NCBI RefSeq assembly: GCF_900108335.1
Contig: NZ_FNVT01000001.1
Coordinates: 1,046,977-1,110,976 of the forward strand
Length of the DNA stretch: 64,000 nt
Reading direction: 5' to 3'
Source of the DNA: Nonomuraea solani
GTDB lineage: Bacteria; Actinomycetota; Actinomycetes; Streptosporangiales; Streptosporangiaceae
The position numbers were made by a program, and so were the translations under genes. Each line of letters opens with the position of its first letter. The first letter of the stretch is position 1. A model generated the notes under the pieces. The model was not told the DNA's origin. It ran no database searches and saw only the letters and a list, made by a program, of their open reading frames with translations. Below, one piece after another: positions 49,692-57,559 of the stretch.

Positions 49692-51811
49692 TTCGGCCGG
49701 TGGGGTCCGGTAGCCATTGATGAAGGCGGCGTCGAAGGCCGCCGCGCCGAGGTGGTCGCGCAACGCGGTGAGGAGGGCCGGGCCGTCCGGGATGAGGCGG
49801 GAGGCGGCGCCGAGCAGGGCGGCGGCGCGTTCCGGTGCGCCGGTCGCGTGCAGGGATTCGGCCAGCAGGTGGAGGCCCAGCGCCGTGACGCGGGCGTCAC
49901 CCAGCCCGAGGGCCAGGCCGACGCCTTCGCCCAGGTGACGCCGGGCGGCGGCGTGGTCCCCGTGGAAGGAGGCGGCCCGGCCGAGCCCGAGCAGGCAGCG
50001 GGCCGCGCACCGCAGGTCGCCGATGCGCCGGAACTCGGGCAGCAGCCCGCCGAAGCGGGTCCGCGCGATCGCATGGTCGCCCAGATACTGGTCGAGGGCG
50101 GCGCGATGGATCTCCGCGTGCAGCCGTTCGTGGTCGTTGCCGCTGGTCCTGGCCAGCCGGGCGGCCTCGCCTGGTTGGGGCCGGTGCCGTCGCCGGCGGT
50201 GCGGCAGGCGCGCTCGGCGAAGTCGCGCGCCCGTTTCGTGTCCTGGTAGCACAGGACGATGGCGCAGGTGATCGCGACGCGCAGGCCCAGGGCGCCGTCC
50301 GGCAGGGGGCGCCGGAGCAGCCGGTCCAGCCAGTCGAACAGCTCGCCGCTGCAGCCGACGATCTCCCAGGCCGTCCCGATGCCGGCGATGAACTCCCAGG
50401 CGGCGGTGGGGTCGTCCCGGTCGAGGGCCCAGCGCAGGGCGGCGCTCAGGTCCGCCGAGCGGCGGTACATCCACCGCAGCGCGGCCACCTGGTCGCGCCC
50501 GCGCAGATCCGGTACGGCGGCCACGGCGTGCCGCAGGTGGTAACCGGCGTGCTGCTCGCGCGCCGTCTCCGCGCCGCCGCGCGCGGCCAGCCGCCGGTGG
50601 GCGAACTGCCGGACGCTTTCGAGCAGGCGGTATTCGGTGGTCTCGTCGCGCCGGTGCGAGGAGATCAGCGAGCGGTCCAGGAGGCGGGCGAAGCTGCCGA
50701 GCAGGTCGGGGGAGCGCAGCGGCGGGTAGGCGACGACCTGCTCGGCGGTGTCGTAGTCGAACTCGCCGGGGAACACCGAGCAGCGTTCGAGCAGCAGCCG
50801 CTCGTCCTCGCTCAGTAGCTCATAACTCCAGGCCAGAGCCTCCTCCAAGGTACGGTGCCGGCTCGGCGACCCCCGCGCGCCATCGGTCAGCAGCGCGAAC
50901 CGGTCGTCCAGCCGGGCCAGCAGCTCGGTGGGCGTGAAGAACCGGACCCGGGCGGCGGCGAGCTCGATCGCCAGCGGCAGGCCGTCCAGGCGGCGGCAGA
51001 TCGTCGCGACCTGCCGGGCGTTGGCGGCCGTGACCTCGAACCCGGGCGAGGCCGCGGCGGCCCGATCGGCGAAGAGACGGCCGGCGCCGGACGCGAGGAC
51101 GGCGGCCGGGTCGTCGAGCTCGGCGGGCAGCGGCAGGGGCGGGATCTCGTAGACGACCTCTCCGTCGAGGTGCAGCGCGCCGTGGCCGGTGGCCAGCACG
51201 TGCAGGTCTCCGAGGCCGGTGAGCAGGTCGGCGAGCAGCGCCGCCACGCCGGCGGTCACGTGCTCGCAGTTGTCCACGATGAGCCAGTGCCGGCCGTCGG
51301 CCAGCGTCCCGCGAATGAGCGCGCGCAGGCGGTGCTCCTGGCCGATGACGCCCAGCGCGTCGGCGAACGCGCGCTCCACCGCCTCCCCGGGCGCGACGGG
51401 GGCCAGGTCGATCAGGACGGCGGGCGGCAGCGAGGTGACCGAATGGGCCAGGCGCAGGGCCAGGCGGGTCTTGCCGGTGCCCGCGGGGCCGGTCAGCGTC
51501 ACCAGCCGGTGCTCGCCGAGCAGCCGGTGCAGGTCGCCGAGCTCCCTGGTCCGGCCCACGAACGACGACAGCGGCCGGGGCAGCGCGTCGCGGGGCTCGC
51601 GGCGGGCCCGGACCCGGGCCGCCACGTCGACCAGTGCCAGCCGGTTGCCGCCGCCGAGCTTGCGGAGCAGCGACGACACGTGGCTCTCCACGGTCCGCTC
51701 CGACAGCCGCAGCCGGGCGGCGATCTCCTGGTTCTGCAGGCGGTCGCCCACGAGCCACAGGACCTCCAGCTCGCGCGGAGTCACGCCGGCGGTACGCGGA
51801 TCGGTACCCAT
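49671..51811 (-). pseudogene. LuxR-HTH / AAA-ATPase / TPR regulator with a frameshift
   Basis: The N-terminal part, from the ATG at 51811, has a LuxR HTH (VTPRELEVLWLVGDRLQNQE and LRLSERTVESHVSSLLRKL), then an NB-ARC-type ATPase with Walker A GPAGTGKTRLAL and LIVDNCEHV, and a winged-helix / TPR region. Near 50168-50176 (coding RTAGDGTGPNQ) the frame changes. The matching continuation EAARLARTSGNDHERLHAEI and the rest of the TPR domain, to the stop at 49671, are in another frame, as if one base were missing. The intact product would be about 713 residues. HTH first and ATPase second is a known actinomycete arrangement. Either a true mutation or a sequencing error is possible. Confidence 0.72.
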
Positions 51812-51947
51812 AAAGGGGAGTATGCCGCCGGGTGGGCGGAACGCCACGGTCCAGTACGGGGTGGATTTCCGTACTGAGCACGGATGTGCGGCCCCGGGAG
51901 GACGGGGTGGAATGAGGGGCCGGGTGCGCAGGAGGAGAGGAGACGGT

Positions 51948-52547
51948 GTGACGATGGGCTTTCTCGAGCCCGCGGACCTCACTACGGAGGCGCGGCGGCT
52001 CTACGACGAGGACGTCGCCGACGTCGGATACGTCATGAACCTCACCCGGCTGTGGGCCCACGACCCCGCCACCATGAGCGGGCTGTTCGACCTGCTGGGC
52101 CGGGTGATGCGGATGGGCGGGTTCGACCTGCGGCGGCGCGGGGTCCTCGTGGCCGCCTGCGCTTCCGCCTCGGGGGACTCCTACTGCTCGCTGGCCTGGG
52201 GGTCCAGGCTGGCGGGCGCGGCCGGTGCCCGTACGGCGGCGGGGGTGCTGCAGGGGGACGACGGCGGGCTGGAGCCGGGGGAGCGGGCGATGGCGGACTG
52301 GGCGCGCAAGGTCGCCCGTGACCCCAACGGGATCGGGCCCGAGGACGTGGCGGCGCTGCGGGAGGCCGGGTTCGACGATGCCCGGATCTTCGCGATGACG
52401 GTGTTCGTGGCGTTGCGGCTGGCGTTCTCGACCGTCAACGACGCCCTCGGCGCCCGGCCTGACGCCGCCTTCCGCGTCACGGTCCCGAGCGCCGTCCTGA
52501 ACGCCGTCACCTACGGCCGCCCCATCGCCGACCAGCCGGCGTCGTGA
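51948..52547 (+). CDS. Carboxymuconolactone decarboxylase / AhpD-like protein
   Basis: 199 residues from GTG at 51948 (AGGAG five bases upstream); ATG at 51954 is the alternative. The helical pattern EDVADVGYVMNLTRLWAHDP, then RRRGVLVAACASASGDSYCS followed by LAWGSRLAG, and FAMTVFVALRLAFSTVNDAL matches the peroxidase-related CMD family. The usual CxxC plus His of AhpD is not intact: one Cys remains (SYCSLAWG) and the His position is Trp. It is therefore unlikely to be a typical AhpD reductase. It is divergent from the frameshifted regulator and convergent with the SDR gene. Confidence 0.72.
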   Translation: MTMGFLEPADLTTEARRLYDEDVADVGYVMNLTRLWAHDPATMSGLFDLLGRVMRMGGFDLRRRGVLVAACASASGDSYCSLAWGSRLAGAAGARTAAGVLQGDDGGLEPGERAMADWARKVARDPNGIGPEDVAALREAGFDDARIFAMTVFVALRLAFSTVNDALGARPDAAFRVTVPSAVLNAVTYGRPIADQPAS

Positions 52548-52607
52548 GGGGGGACGGCCGGCCACGTGGCCCGGTACGGGGGTGGGTCGCGTGGCCGGCC
52601 GTGGGCT

Positions 52608-53363
52608 TCAGGCGGCTGACCAGCCGCCGTCCACCGGGACGATCGCGCCGTTGATGAACGAGGCGGCGTCTGAGGCGAGGAACAGGGCGGCGTCCGCCAT
52701 CTGCTCGGGCTGGGCGAGGCGCTCCCCGAGGGCCAGTACGCCGCCGAGCCGGGCGGCCCCCTCCGGGTCGAAGCTGGCGCCGGTGGCGATGTTGGTCATG
52801 GTCGGGCCGGGCAGGATGGCGTTGCAGCGGATCCCGTCCTTCGCGTACGCCCACGCCACGCTCCGCGTGAGCCCGACGACCCCGTGCTTGGAGGCGGTGT
52901 ACGCGGCCCCGGCCGCCCCGCCGCGGATCCCGGCCTCGGAGGCGGTGTTGACGATGGCCCCACTGCCCTGGCCGAGCATGTGCGGCAGCACCGCGTGCGT
53001 GACCAGGAAGGTGCCCGTGAGGTTGACGCGCAGCACCCGCTCCCACTGATCGACGGTGATGGCGGCGGGCAGCGCCATCGTGTCCATGATCCCGGCGTTG
53101 TTGCACAGCACGTCGATGCGCCCGAACGCGGCGAGCGCGGCCTCGGTGAGCGCGGCCACCGACGCCTCGTCGGAGATGTCGGCCGCCACGGCGACGGCGG
53201 CGGGCCCGATACTCGCGGCGGTCTCCTCGGCGTTGTCTCGATTGATGTCGCAGACCACGACGCGGGCGCCGGCCTTGGCGAAGGCGACGGCCATCGCCCG
53301 GCCGATCCCGGAGCCCGCGCCGGTGACGAGGCTGACACGGTCGTCGAAGGTGTGGTTGGTCAA
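52608..53363 (-). CDS. Short-chain dehydrogenase/reductase
   Basis: 251 residues, the classic SDR length. I use the TTG at 53363 (MTNHTFDDRVSLVTGAGSG) because GAGGA lies 7 bases upstream and the Rossmann strand follows directly. Motifs are TGAGSGIGRAMAVAF, NNAGIMD, the catalytic Ser in IVNTASEAGIRGG and YTASKHGVVGLTRS. The C-terminus PVDGGWSAA is typical. It should be a cytoplasmic NAD(P)-dependent alcohol dehydrogenase or ketone reductase. The promoter has the CCGGACA palindrome in its spacer, so it is probably controlled by the TetR protein encoded at 49122. Confidence 0.88.
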   Translation of the reverse strand: MTNHTFDDRVSLVTGAGSGIGRAMAVAFAKAGARVVVCDINRDNAEETAASIGPAAVAVAADISDEASVAALTEAALAAFGRIDVLCNNAGIMDTMALPAAITVDQWERVLRVNLTGTFLVTHAVLPHMLGQGSGAIVNTASEAGIRGGAAGAAYTASKHGVVGLTRSVAWAYAKDGIRCNAILPGPTMTNIATGASFDPEGAARLGGVLALGERLAQPEQMADAALFLASDAASFINGAIVPVDGGWSAA

Positions 53364-53383
53364 GGGTTCGTCCTCCAGCTCCG

Positions 53384-53411
53384 GGCATACCGGACAATGT
53401 TGTCCGGTCAA
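53384..53411 (-). promoter_or_regulatory. SDR promoter with TetR-type palindrome in the spacer
   Basis: On the minus strand, TTGACC (53411-53406) and TATGCC (53389-53384) are 16 bases apart. The spacer lies within the palindrome ACCGGACAATGTTGTCCGGT (53389-53408), which has 9-base arms. It shares CCGGACA-N4-TGTCCGG with the site at 49087. A repressor bound here would directly block the polymerase. Confidence 0.72.
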
Positions 53412-53511
53412 CATAGCCGCTCGGTGCGCCCCGCGTCGACTCTCGGCTCGGACCAGGGGGCGGCCGCGGTGGCGGATATGCTGACGTGCACCGGCGCGGA
53501 GAAGGACTGGC

Positions 53512-53931
53512 ATGGACAAGCCCACGCACATGATCGAATACGAGACGATGCTGCTCAGCCGGCACCGCCACGTCGATCGCAGTGCGTACATCCTGCTCAG
53601 CCGCATCCGGCTGGCGGGCATGATGTCGATCGGGCAGCTCAGCGAGGCGTTCGGGCTCGACGCCTCCACCCTCAACCGGCACACCTCGGCCCTGCTGCGC
53701 GAAGGGCTCGCCGAGCGCATCCCCGACCCCGAGGGCGGCATCGCCCGCAAGTTCCGGATCACCGAGGCGGGCGAGCGCTACCTGGACGACGAGCGGGCCA
53801 GGAACATCGGCGGCCTGGAGAAGGTGCTGGCCGACTGGACGGCCGAAGACGTCACGGCCTTCGCGGCGTTCCTCAAGCGCTTCAACACCGACATCGAACG
53901 GCTCGCCGGCCGCCCCTGGCCCCGCCCCTGA
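53512..53931 (+). CDS. MarR-family transcriptional regulator
   Basis: 139 residues with GGAGAAGGA before the ATG. The winged HTH includes RSAYILLSRIRLAGMMSIGQ, LSEAFGLDASTLNRHTSALL and the wing PEGGIARKFRITEAGERYL. The C-terminal helix with LADWTAEDVTAFAAFLKRF forms the dimer interface. It is divergent from the SDR gene (TATGCT at about 53477 may be its -10). The ligand and target are unknown; it may act on the SDR gene in addition to the TetR site. Confidence 0.85.
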   Translation: MDKPTHMIEYETMLLSRHRHVDRSAYILLSRIRLAGMMSIGQLSEAFGLDASTLNRHTSALLREGLAERIPDPEGGIARKFRITEAGERYLDDERARNIGGLEKVLADWTAEDVTAFAAFLKRFNTDIERLAGRPWPRP

Positions 53932-54010
53932 CCTTCGGCTGAATTAAATCAGTTGCTTGACTTATGACCTCCGCCTTGGTTGGCTGGCGTCAGGGTGAGT
54001 CAAGCCGGAA

Positions 54011-54196
54011 GTGGGACAGCGTGGCCGTACGCACGCCGACATGGGCGGCCCCACCTGGTACGCCCGCTTCGCCGCCCAGGTCAGGACGCTGCCCACGCCC
54101 CGCGCGAGCCGGCACGACGCGGCGACCGGCCTGATCGGCGCGATCGTCGCCCTGTGGACGGCCCCCGTGACCACCGAACGGAAGGGAACCCGCTGA
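54011..54196 (+). pseudogene. Possible remnant of a regulator C-terminus before the P450
   Basis: A 61-codon frame from GTG at 54011 contains GPTWYARFAAQVRTLPTPRA and then TGLIGAIVALWT, followed by basic residues. It has no ribosome site of note. The segment WYARFAAQV resembles the C-terminal helical region of some TetR-type regulators, which are often encoded next to P450 genes, so it may be the tail of a deleted regulator. Its stop overlaps the ferredoxin remnant start by one base. The evidence is weak; it could be non-coding. The rest of the 53932-54195 stretch holds only a short A/T-rich patch (53940-53965). Confidence 0.25.
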
Positions 54197-54249
54197 TGAA
54201 GGTCCTGGTGGACGAGCGCTGCGGCGCCGGGAAGTGCGAGGGACGATGA
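54196..54249 (+). pseudogene. Collapsed 3Fe-4S ferredoxin gene upstream of the P450
   Basis: The 17-codon frame reads MKVLVDERCGAGKCEGR then stop. MKVLVDE followed by C-x-G-x-x-C is the exact opening of the small (about 62-66 residue) ferredoxins that feed electrons to actinomycete P450s, but everything after the first cysteine pair is missing. AAGGGA precedes the ATG, and the TGA overlaps the P450 ATG (ATGA), as in an intact ferredoxin/P450 pair. An internal deletion of roughly 45-50 codons that left both ends in place would explain this. It cannot bind a cluster. Confidence 0.6.
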
Positions 54250-55442
54250 GCGAGACGTTGCGGGAGTTTCCGGGCGTCCGGGCGGCGCGGTGCCCGTTCG
54301 ATCCGCCGCCGGCGCTGCGGGCCCTCCAGGAGGACGGCCCGCTGGCCCGGGTGCGGCTGGAGGACGGCACCACCCCGTGGCTGGTGACCACGCACGCCGA
54401 GCAGCGGGCGTTGCTGGGCGACCCGAGGGTCAGCGCCGACGTCACCCGCCCCGGCTACCCGGTCCAGACGCCCAAGGCCGGCGGCGGCTCGCTCAGCTTC
54501 ATCCTGATGGACGATCCCGAGCACGCCCGGCTGCGCCGCGTGGTGCAGGGGGCGTTCACCGTCCGGCGGGTGGAGACCATGCGCCCGGCGATCCAGAAGA
54601 TCGTGGACGACCTCATCGACGACCTGCTGGCCGGGCCCAGGCCGGTGGACCTGGTCGAGGCGTTCGCGCTGCCGGTGCCCTCGCTGGTGATCTGCGAGCT
54701 GCTCGGAGTCCCGTACGCCGACCACGACTTCTTCCAGGACAACAGCAAGACCATCATCAAGCGCGACGTCTCGCCCGACGACCGGATGGCGGCCTTCGGC
54801 CGGCTGGCCGCCTACCTGGACGGCCTGGTGGGCGACAAGCTCACCGGCCCGGCCGACGACCTGCTGTCCAAGGTGGCCGCCAAGGTCAAGACGGGCGAGC
54901 TGACGCGCTCCGAGGCGGCCCAGATGGGCGTGCTGCTGCTGATCGCCGGGCACGAGACCACCGCGAACATGATCGCGCTCGGCACCCTGGCGCTGCTGCG
55001 GCACCCCGGCCAGCTCGCGCTGCTGCGCGACGACGACGACCCCAAGCTGGTCGCGGGCGCGGTGGAGGAGCTGCTGCGCTACCTCAACATCACCCACAGC
55101 GGGCGCCGCCGGGTGGCGATGGAGGACATCGAGATCGCCGGTCAGGTGATCCGCGCGGGCGAGGGCATGATCATGCCGAACGACATCGGCAACCGCGACC
55201 CCGCCGTGTTCCCCGAACCGGACGAGCTGGACCTGCGGCGTGACGCGCGCCGCCACGTGGCCTTCGGCTTCGGGGTGCACCAGTGCCTCGGGCAGCCCCT
55301 GGCCAGGGTGGAGCTGCAGGTGGCCTACAGCACGCTCTACCGGCGCATCCCCACCCTGGCCCTGGCCACCGACCTGGAGAAGATCCCCTTCAAGCACGAC
55401 GGCCAGGTGTACGGGGTGTACGAGCTGCCGGTCACGTGGTGA
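54246..55442 (+). CDS. Cytochrome P450 (CYP105-like class)
   Basis: 398 residues from the ATG at 54246, normal bacterial P450 length. The I-helix oxygen motif is LLIAGHETTANMIALG, the K-helix ExxR is in AVEELLRYLN, and the heme loop is FGFGVHQCLGQPLAR with Cys347 as ligand. It should be a soluble monooxygenase that needs a ferredoxin and reductase. The ferredoxin gene that would normally be coupled to it is reduced to 17 codons, so electrons must come from a ferredoxin encoded elsewhere. The substrate is unknown. Confidence 0.9.
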   Translation: MSETLREFPGVRAARCPFDPPPALRALQEDGPLARVRLEDGTTPWLVTTHAEQRALLGDPRVSADVTRPGYPVQTPKAGGGSLSFILMDDPEHARLRRVVQGAFTVRRVETMRPAIQKIVDDLIDDLLAGPRPVDLVEAFALPVPSLVICELLGVPYADHDFFQDNSKTIIKRDVSPDDRMAAFGRLAAYLDGLVGDKLTGPADDLLSKVAAKVKTGELTRSEAAQMGVLLLIAGHETTANMIALGTLALLRHPGQLALLRDDDDPKLVAGAVEELLRYLNITHSGRRRVAMEDIEIAGQVIRAGEGMIMPNDIGNRDPAVFPEPDELDLRRDARRHVAFGFGVHQCLGQPLARVELQVAYSTLYRRIPTLALATDLEKIPFKHDGQVYGVYELPVTW

Positions 55443-55532
55443 CGGTTAAGTCCTGATATACCCGGTACGTGATCAAGGCCGCTCTTCTATGGTTGGCCTG
55501 ACCATGCGCGCCCCCTAAAGGAGATCTTCACT

Positions 55533-56063
55533 GTGGAGCGACTTCCTCTGCGTACCAGTGTCGTCACGGCCGTCGTGCTGGCCGGCGGACTGCTCGCCGC
55601 CCCCGCCCCCGCCAGTGCCACCCCGTCCACCACCGTCGTCTCCGTACCGCAGGCGACCGTCTCGACCGTCACGCTGGCCAGGCCGCGCAACGGCGCGATC
55701 CTTTCCGCCCGCATCAGCGGCGGCATCGGGCTGCTGAAGATCAAGAACGGCACCTCCAAGGACGGCGTCGTCGCCCTGGTCCGAGGGAAGACCAAGGCGA
55801 TCAGCATCTACGTCCGCGCGAAGTCGACCGCGACGATCAGGACCGTCAGCGACGGCACGTACAAGGTCTACTTCACCACCGGCTACCGCTACAGCACGTC
55901 GAAGCGCCGGTTCACCTCAAGTGCCACCTACCAGCGCTTCAACACCACGCTGAAGTACCGCACCACCTCCACTTACCGGCCCGGCTGGAGCCTGAGCATC
56001 CACCCGGTCAAGGGCGGCAACGCCAGGACGACCCAGATCAACCCGAAGGACTTCCCGGCGTAG
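55533..56063 (+). CDS. Secreted protein of unknown function
   Basis: 176 residues from GTG at 55533, with AAAGGAGA upstream. The signal peptide is MERLPLRTSVVTAVVLAGGL... with a likely cut after ASA (about residue 29). The mature protein is small, basic and beta-rich, with many Ser, Thr, Lys and Tyr (for example VYFTTGYRYSTSKRRFTSSA). I recognise no catalytic motif. TATACC at about 55457 may be part of its promoter. It is convergent with the next gene, 4 bases away. Confidence 0.65.
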   Translation: MERLPLRTSVVTAVVLAGGLLAAPAPASATPSTTVVSVPQATVSTVTLARPRNGAILSARISGGIGLLKIKNGTSKDGVVALVRGKTKAISIYVRAKSTATIRTVSDGTYKVYFTTGYRYSTSKRRFTSSATYQRFNTTLKYRTTSTYRPGWSLSIHPVKGGNARTTQINPKDFPA

Positions 56064-56067
56064 CCCC

Positions 56068-57105
56068 TTACGCGACGCGGGCCCGGCGCGCGGCCTTCCG
56101 CCAGACCTTGAACAGGCGTCTGGCGGAGCCGCCCACCGGGCCCGCCGCCTCGTACAGCACCTTGCGCGAGACCGGCTCGGCCGTCTCCACGGCGGCCACG
56201 GCGCCGTCGGCGGCGGTGATCGTGTGGGTGCAGACGCTCAGCAGGTAGGCGGGGATCTGCAGGCGCGGATCCGTGCAGCCGACCAGCGGAACGCCCACCG
56301 CGGCGACGACGGGGAAGACGGTCCCGGGGATGCCGATGGCGGCCTCGGCCCGCGCGGACGCCTGGACGGACGGGACGGTGCTGATCTCGTACCGCTCCCA
56401 GAGCGAGCGGTCCTCGCGCGGGTGCAGGCCGACCAGGATGTGCTTGCCGGCCGCCGCGAGCCGCTCGGCCGCGGCCAGCAGCAGCTCGGTGCCGGGTGCC
56501 GCGCCGCCGGTGCCGTCGGCCTTGGTCACGCTGGTGAGCACCAGGACGGTGCCCGCCTCCGGAGCGTGCCGCGGCAGGTCGTCGGTCTGCGGCGTGCCCA
56601 CGACCTCGATCGGCCGGCGGCCCGTGCCCAGATAGTCGTCGAACACCTTGGCCTCGGCCGGCGACGACGCCGTGATGGCGCGCAGCCGTCCCCTGAACTC
56701 CTTCGCGCGCGGCGCCTCGACCGGCAACTGGTAGGCCAGCGACGAGGCGACCAGCGGCAGCCGGCGCAGCCGCGCGGCGCACTCGGCCGGCCAGTCGCCC
56801 GCGCCCGTCACCACGAGCAGGTCGGCCTCGTCGACCTCGCCGGGCAGCGCCACCGGCACCGGGTCGCCGGGCTTGATCCCGGACCGGTCGGGCACGAGCT
56901 GCACGACCTCCCAGCCCAGCCGCCGCGCCTCGGGCAGCAGCGGGGCCGCGTGGTAGGTGCCCCACGGCTCGTTCGTGGCGATCAGCACGCGCGGCGCCCT
57001 CGTGACGGCCCCGGCCGCCGTGGCACCGCCGCCCACCACGACTCCGGACAACGCACCGGTGAGCAATACCCGTCGGGAAAGGCCGCGATCCTCATGGAAA
57101 GTCAT
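56068..57105 (-). CDS. Tat-exported protein with a GT-B-like fold, unknown function
   Basis: 345 residues from the ATG at 57105. The twin-arginine signal is RGLSRRVLLTGALSGVVVGG. The rest reads like a two-domain Rossmann (GT-B type) protein: VLIATNEPWGTYHAAPLLPE, LLVVTGAGDWPAECAA, IEVVGTPQTDDLP, then VLVLTSVTKADG, HILVGLHPREDRSLW and GTVFPVVAAVGVPLVGCTD. The last segments resemble the nucleotide-side domain of UDP-GlcNAc 2-epimerase or CDP-glycerol transferase-like proteins. A Tat signal on such a fold is unusual, since the nucleotide-sugar donors are cytoplasmic. The role is unknown. Confidence 0.6.
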   Translation of the reverse strand: MTFHEDRGLSRRVLLTGALSGVVVGGGATAAGAVTRAPRVLIATNEPWGTYHAAPLLPEARRLGWEVVQLVPDRSGIKPGDPVPVALPGEVDEADLLVVTGAGDWPAECAARLRRLPLVASSLAYQLPVEAPRAKEFRGRLRAITASSPAEAKVFDDYLGTGRRPIEVVGTPQTDDLPRHAPEAGTVLVLTSVTKADGTGGAAPGTELLLAAAERLAAAGKHILVGLHPREDRSLWERYEISTVPSVQASARAEAAIGIPGTVFPVVAAVGVPLVGCTDPRLQIPAYLLSVCTHTITAADGAVAAVETAEPVSRKVLYEAAGPVGGSARRLFKVWRKAARRARVA

Positions 57106-57140
57106 GGTCCGGCAATCTACGAGGCGTACGTGAACTGCGG

Positions 57141-57482
57141 TTATCGGGTCTCTGTCAGGGGGATGGCCTCGATGCGTTCCATGTGCTCCTCGCCCCATTC
57201 GCCCAGCGGGCCGAGCGCGATGTTGAGCGACTCGCCGAAGGCGGTGAGCGAGTATTCCACCTTCGGCGGCACCTGGTGGTAGACCTCGCGACGCACCAGC
57301 CCGCTGTGCTCCATCTCCCGCAGTTGCAGGATCAGCACCCGCTCGCTGATGCCGGGCACCGCCCGCCGCAGCGCCCCGAAACGCACCGGCCCCTCGCCCA
57401 GGGCGAACAGGATCAGCCCCTTCCACTTGCCGCCCATGACGGCGATGGCGGCGTCCAGCCCGCAGGTGTACCGCTTCGTCAT
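57141..57482 (-). CDS. HxlR-family transcriptional regulator
   Basis: 113 residues from the ATG at 57482, with GGGAGCG five bases upstream. It begins MTKRYTCGLDAAIAVMGGKWKG and continues LILFALGEGPVRFGALRRAV, GISERVLILQLREMEHSGLV and PPKVEYSLTAFGESL, the classic HxlR winged helix. The Cys in RYTCGLD is the position used for redox or electrophile sensing in several HxlR proteins. It is divergent from the imine-reductase-like gene and a good palindrome lies between them. Confidence 0.87.
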   Translation of the reverse strand: MTKRYTCGLDAAIAVMGGKWKGLILFALGEGPVRFGALRRAVPGISERVLILQLREMEHSGLVRREVYHQVPPKVEYSLTAFGESLNIALGPLGEWGEEHMERIEAIPLTETR

Positions 57483-57507
57483 CCGCGCTCCCACTAACAA
57501 AAAGGTC

Positions 57508-57532
57508 AGTACCTGAGAAAATTGTAGGTACT
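57508..57532. promoter_or_regulatory. HxlR operator, AGTACCT-N11-AGGTACT
   Basis: Seven-base inverted arms AGTACCT (57508-57514) and AGGTACT (57526-57532) flank an A/T-rich centre. GTAC half sites of this type are typical of HxlR-family operators. The site lies 26 bases upstream of the HxlR start and 28 bases upstream of the oxidoreductase start, so it can control both. Confidence 0.68.
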
Positions 57533-57559
57533 TGTACGTGCGCGGGTGAAGCGGCCAGC

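Noticed and set aside
54196..54249. A functional small ferredoxin
   Set aside because: Only two cysteines and 17 codons remain; a 3Fe-4S ferredoxin needs three cluster ligands and about 60 residues.
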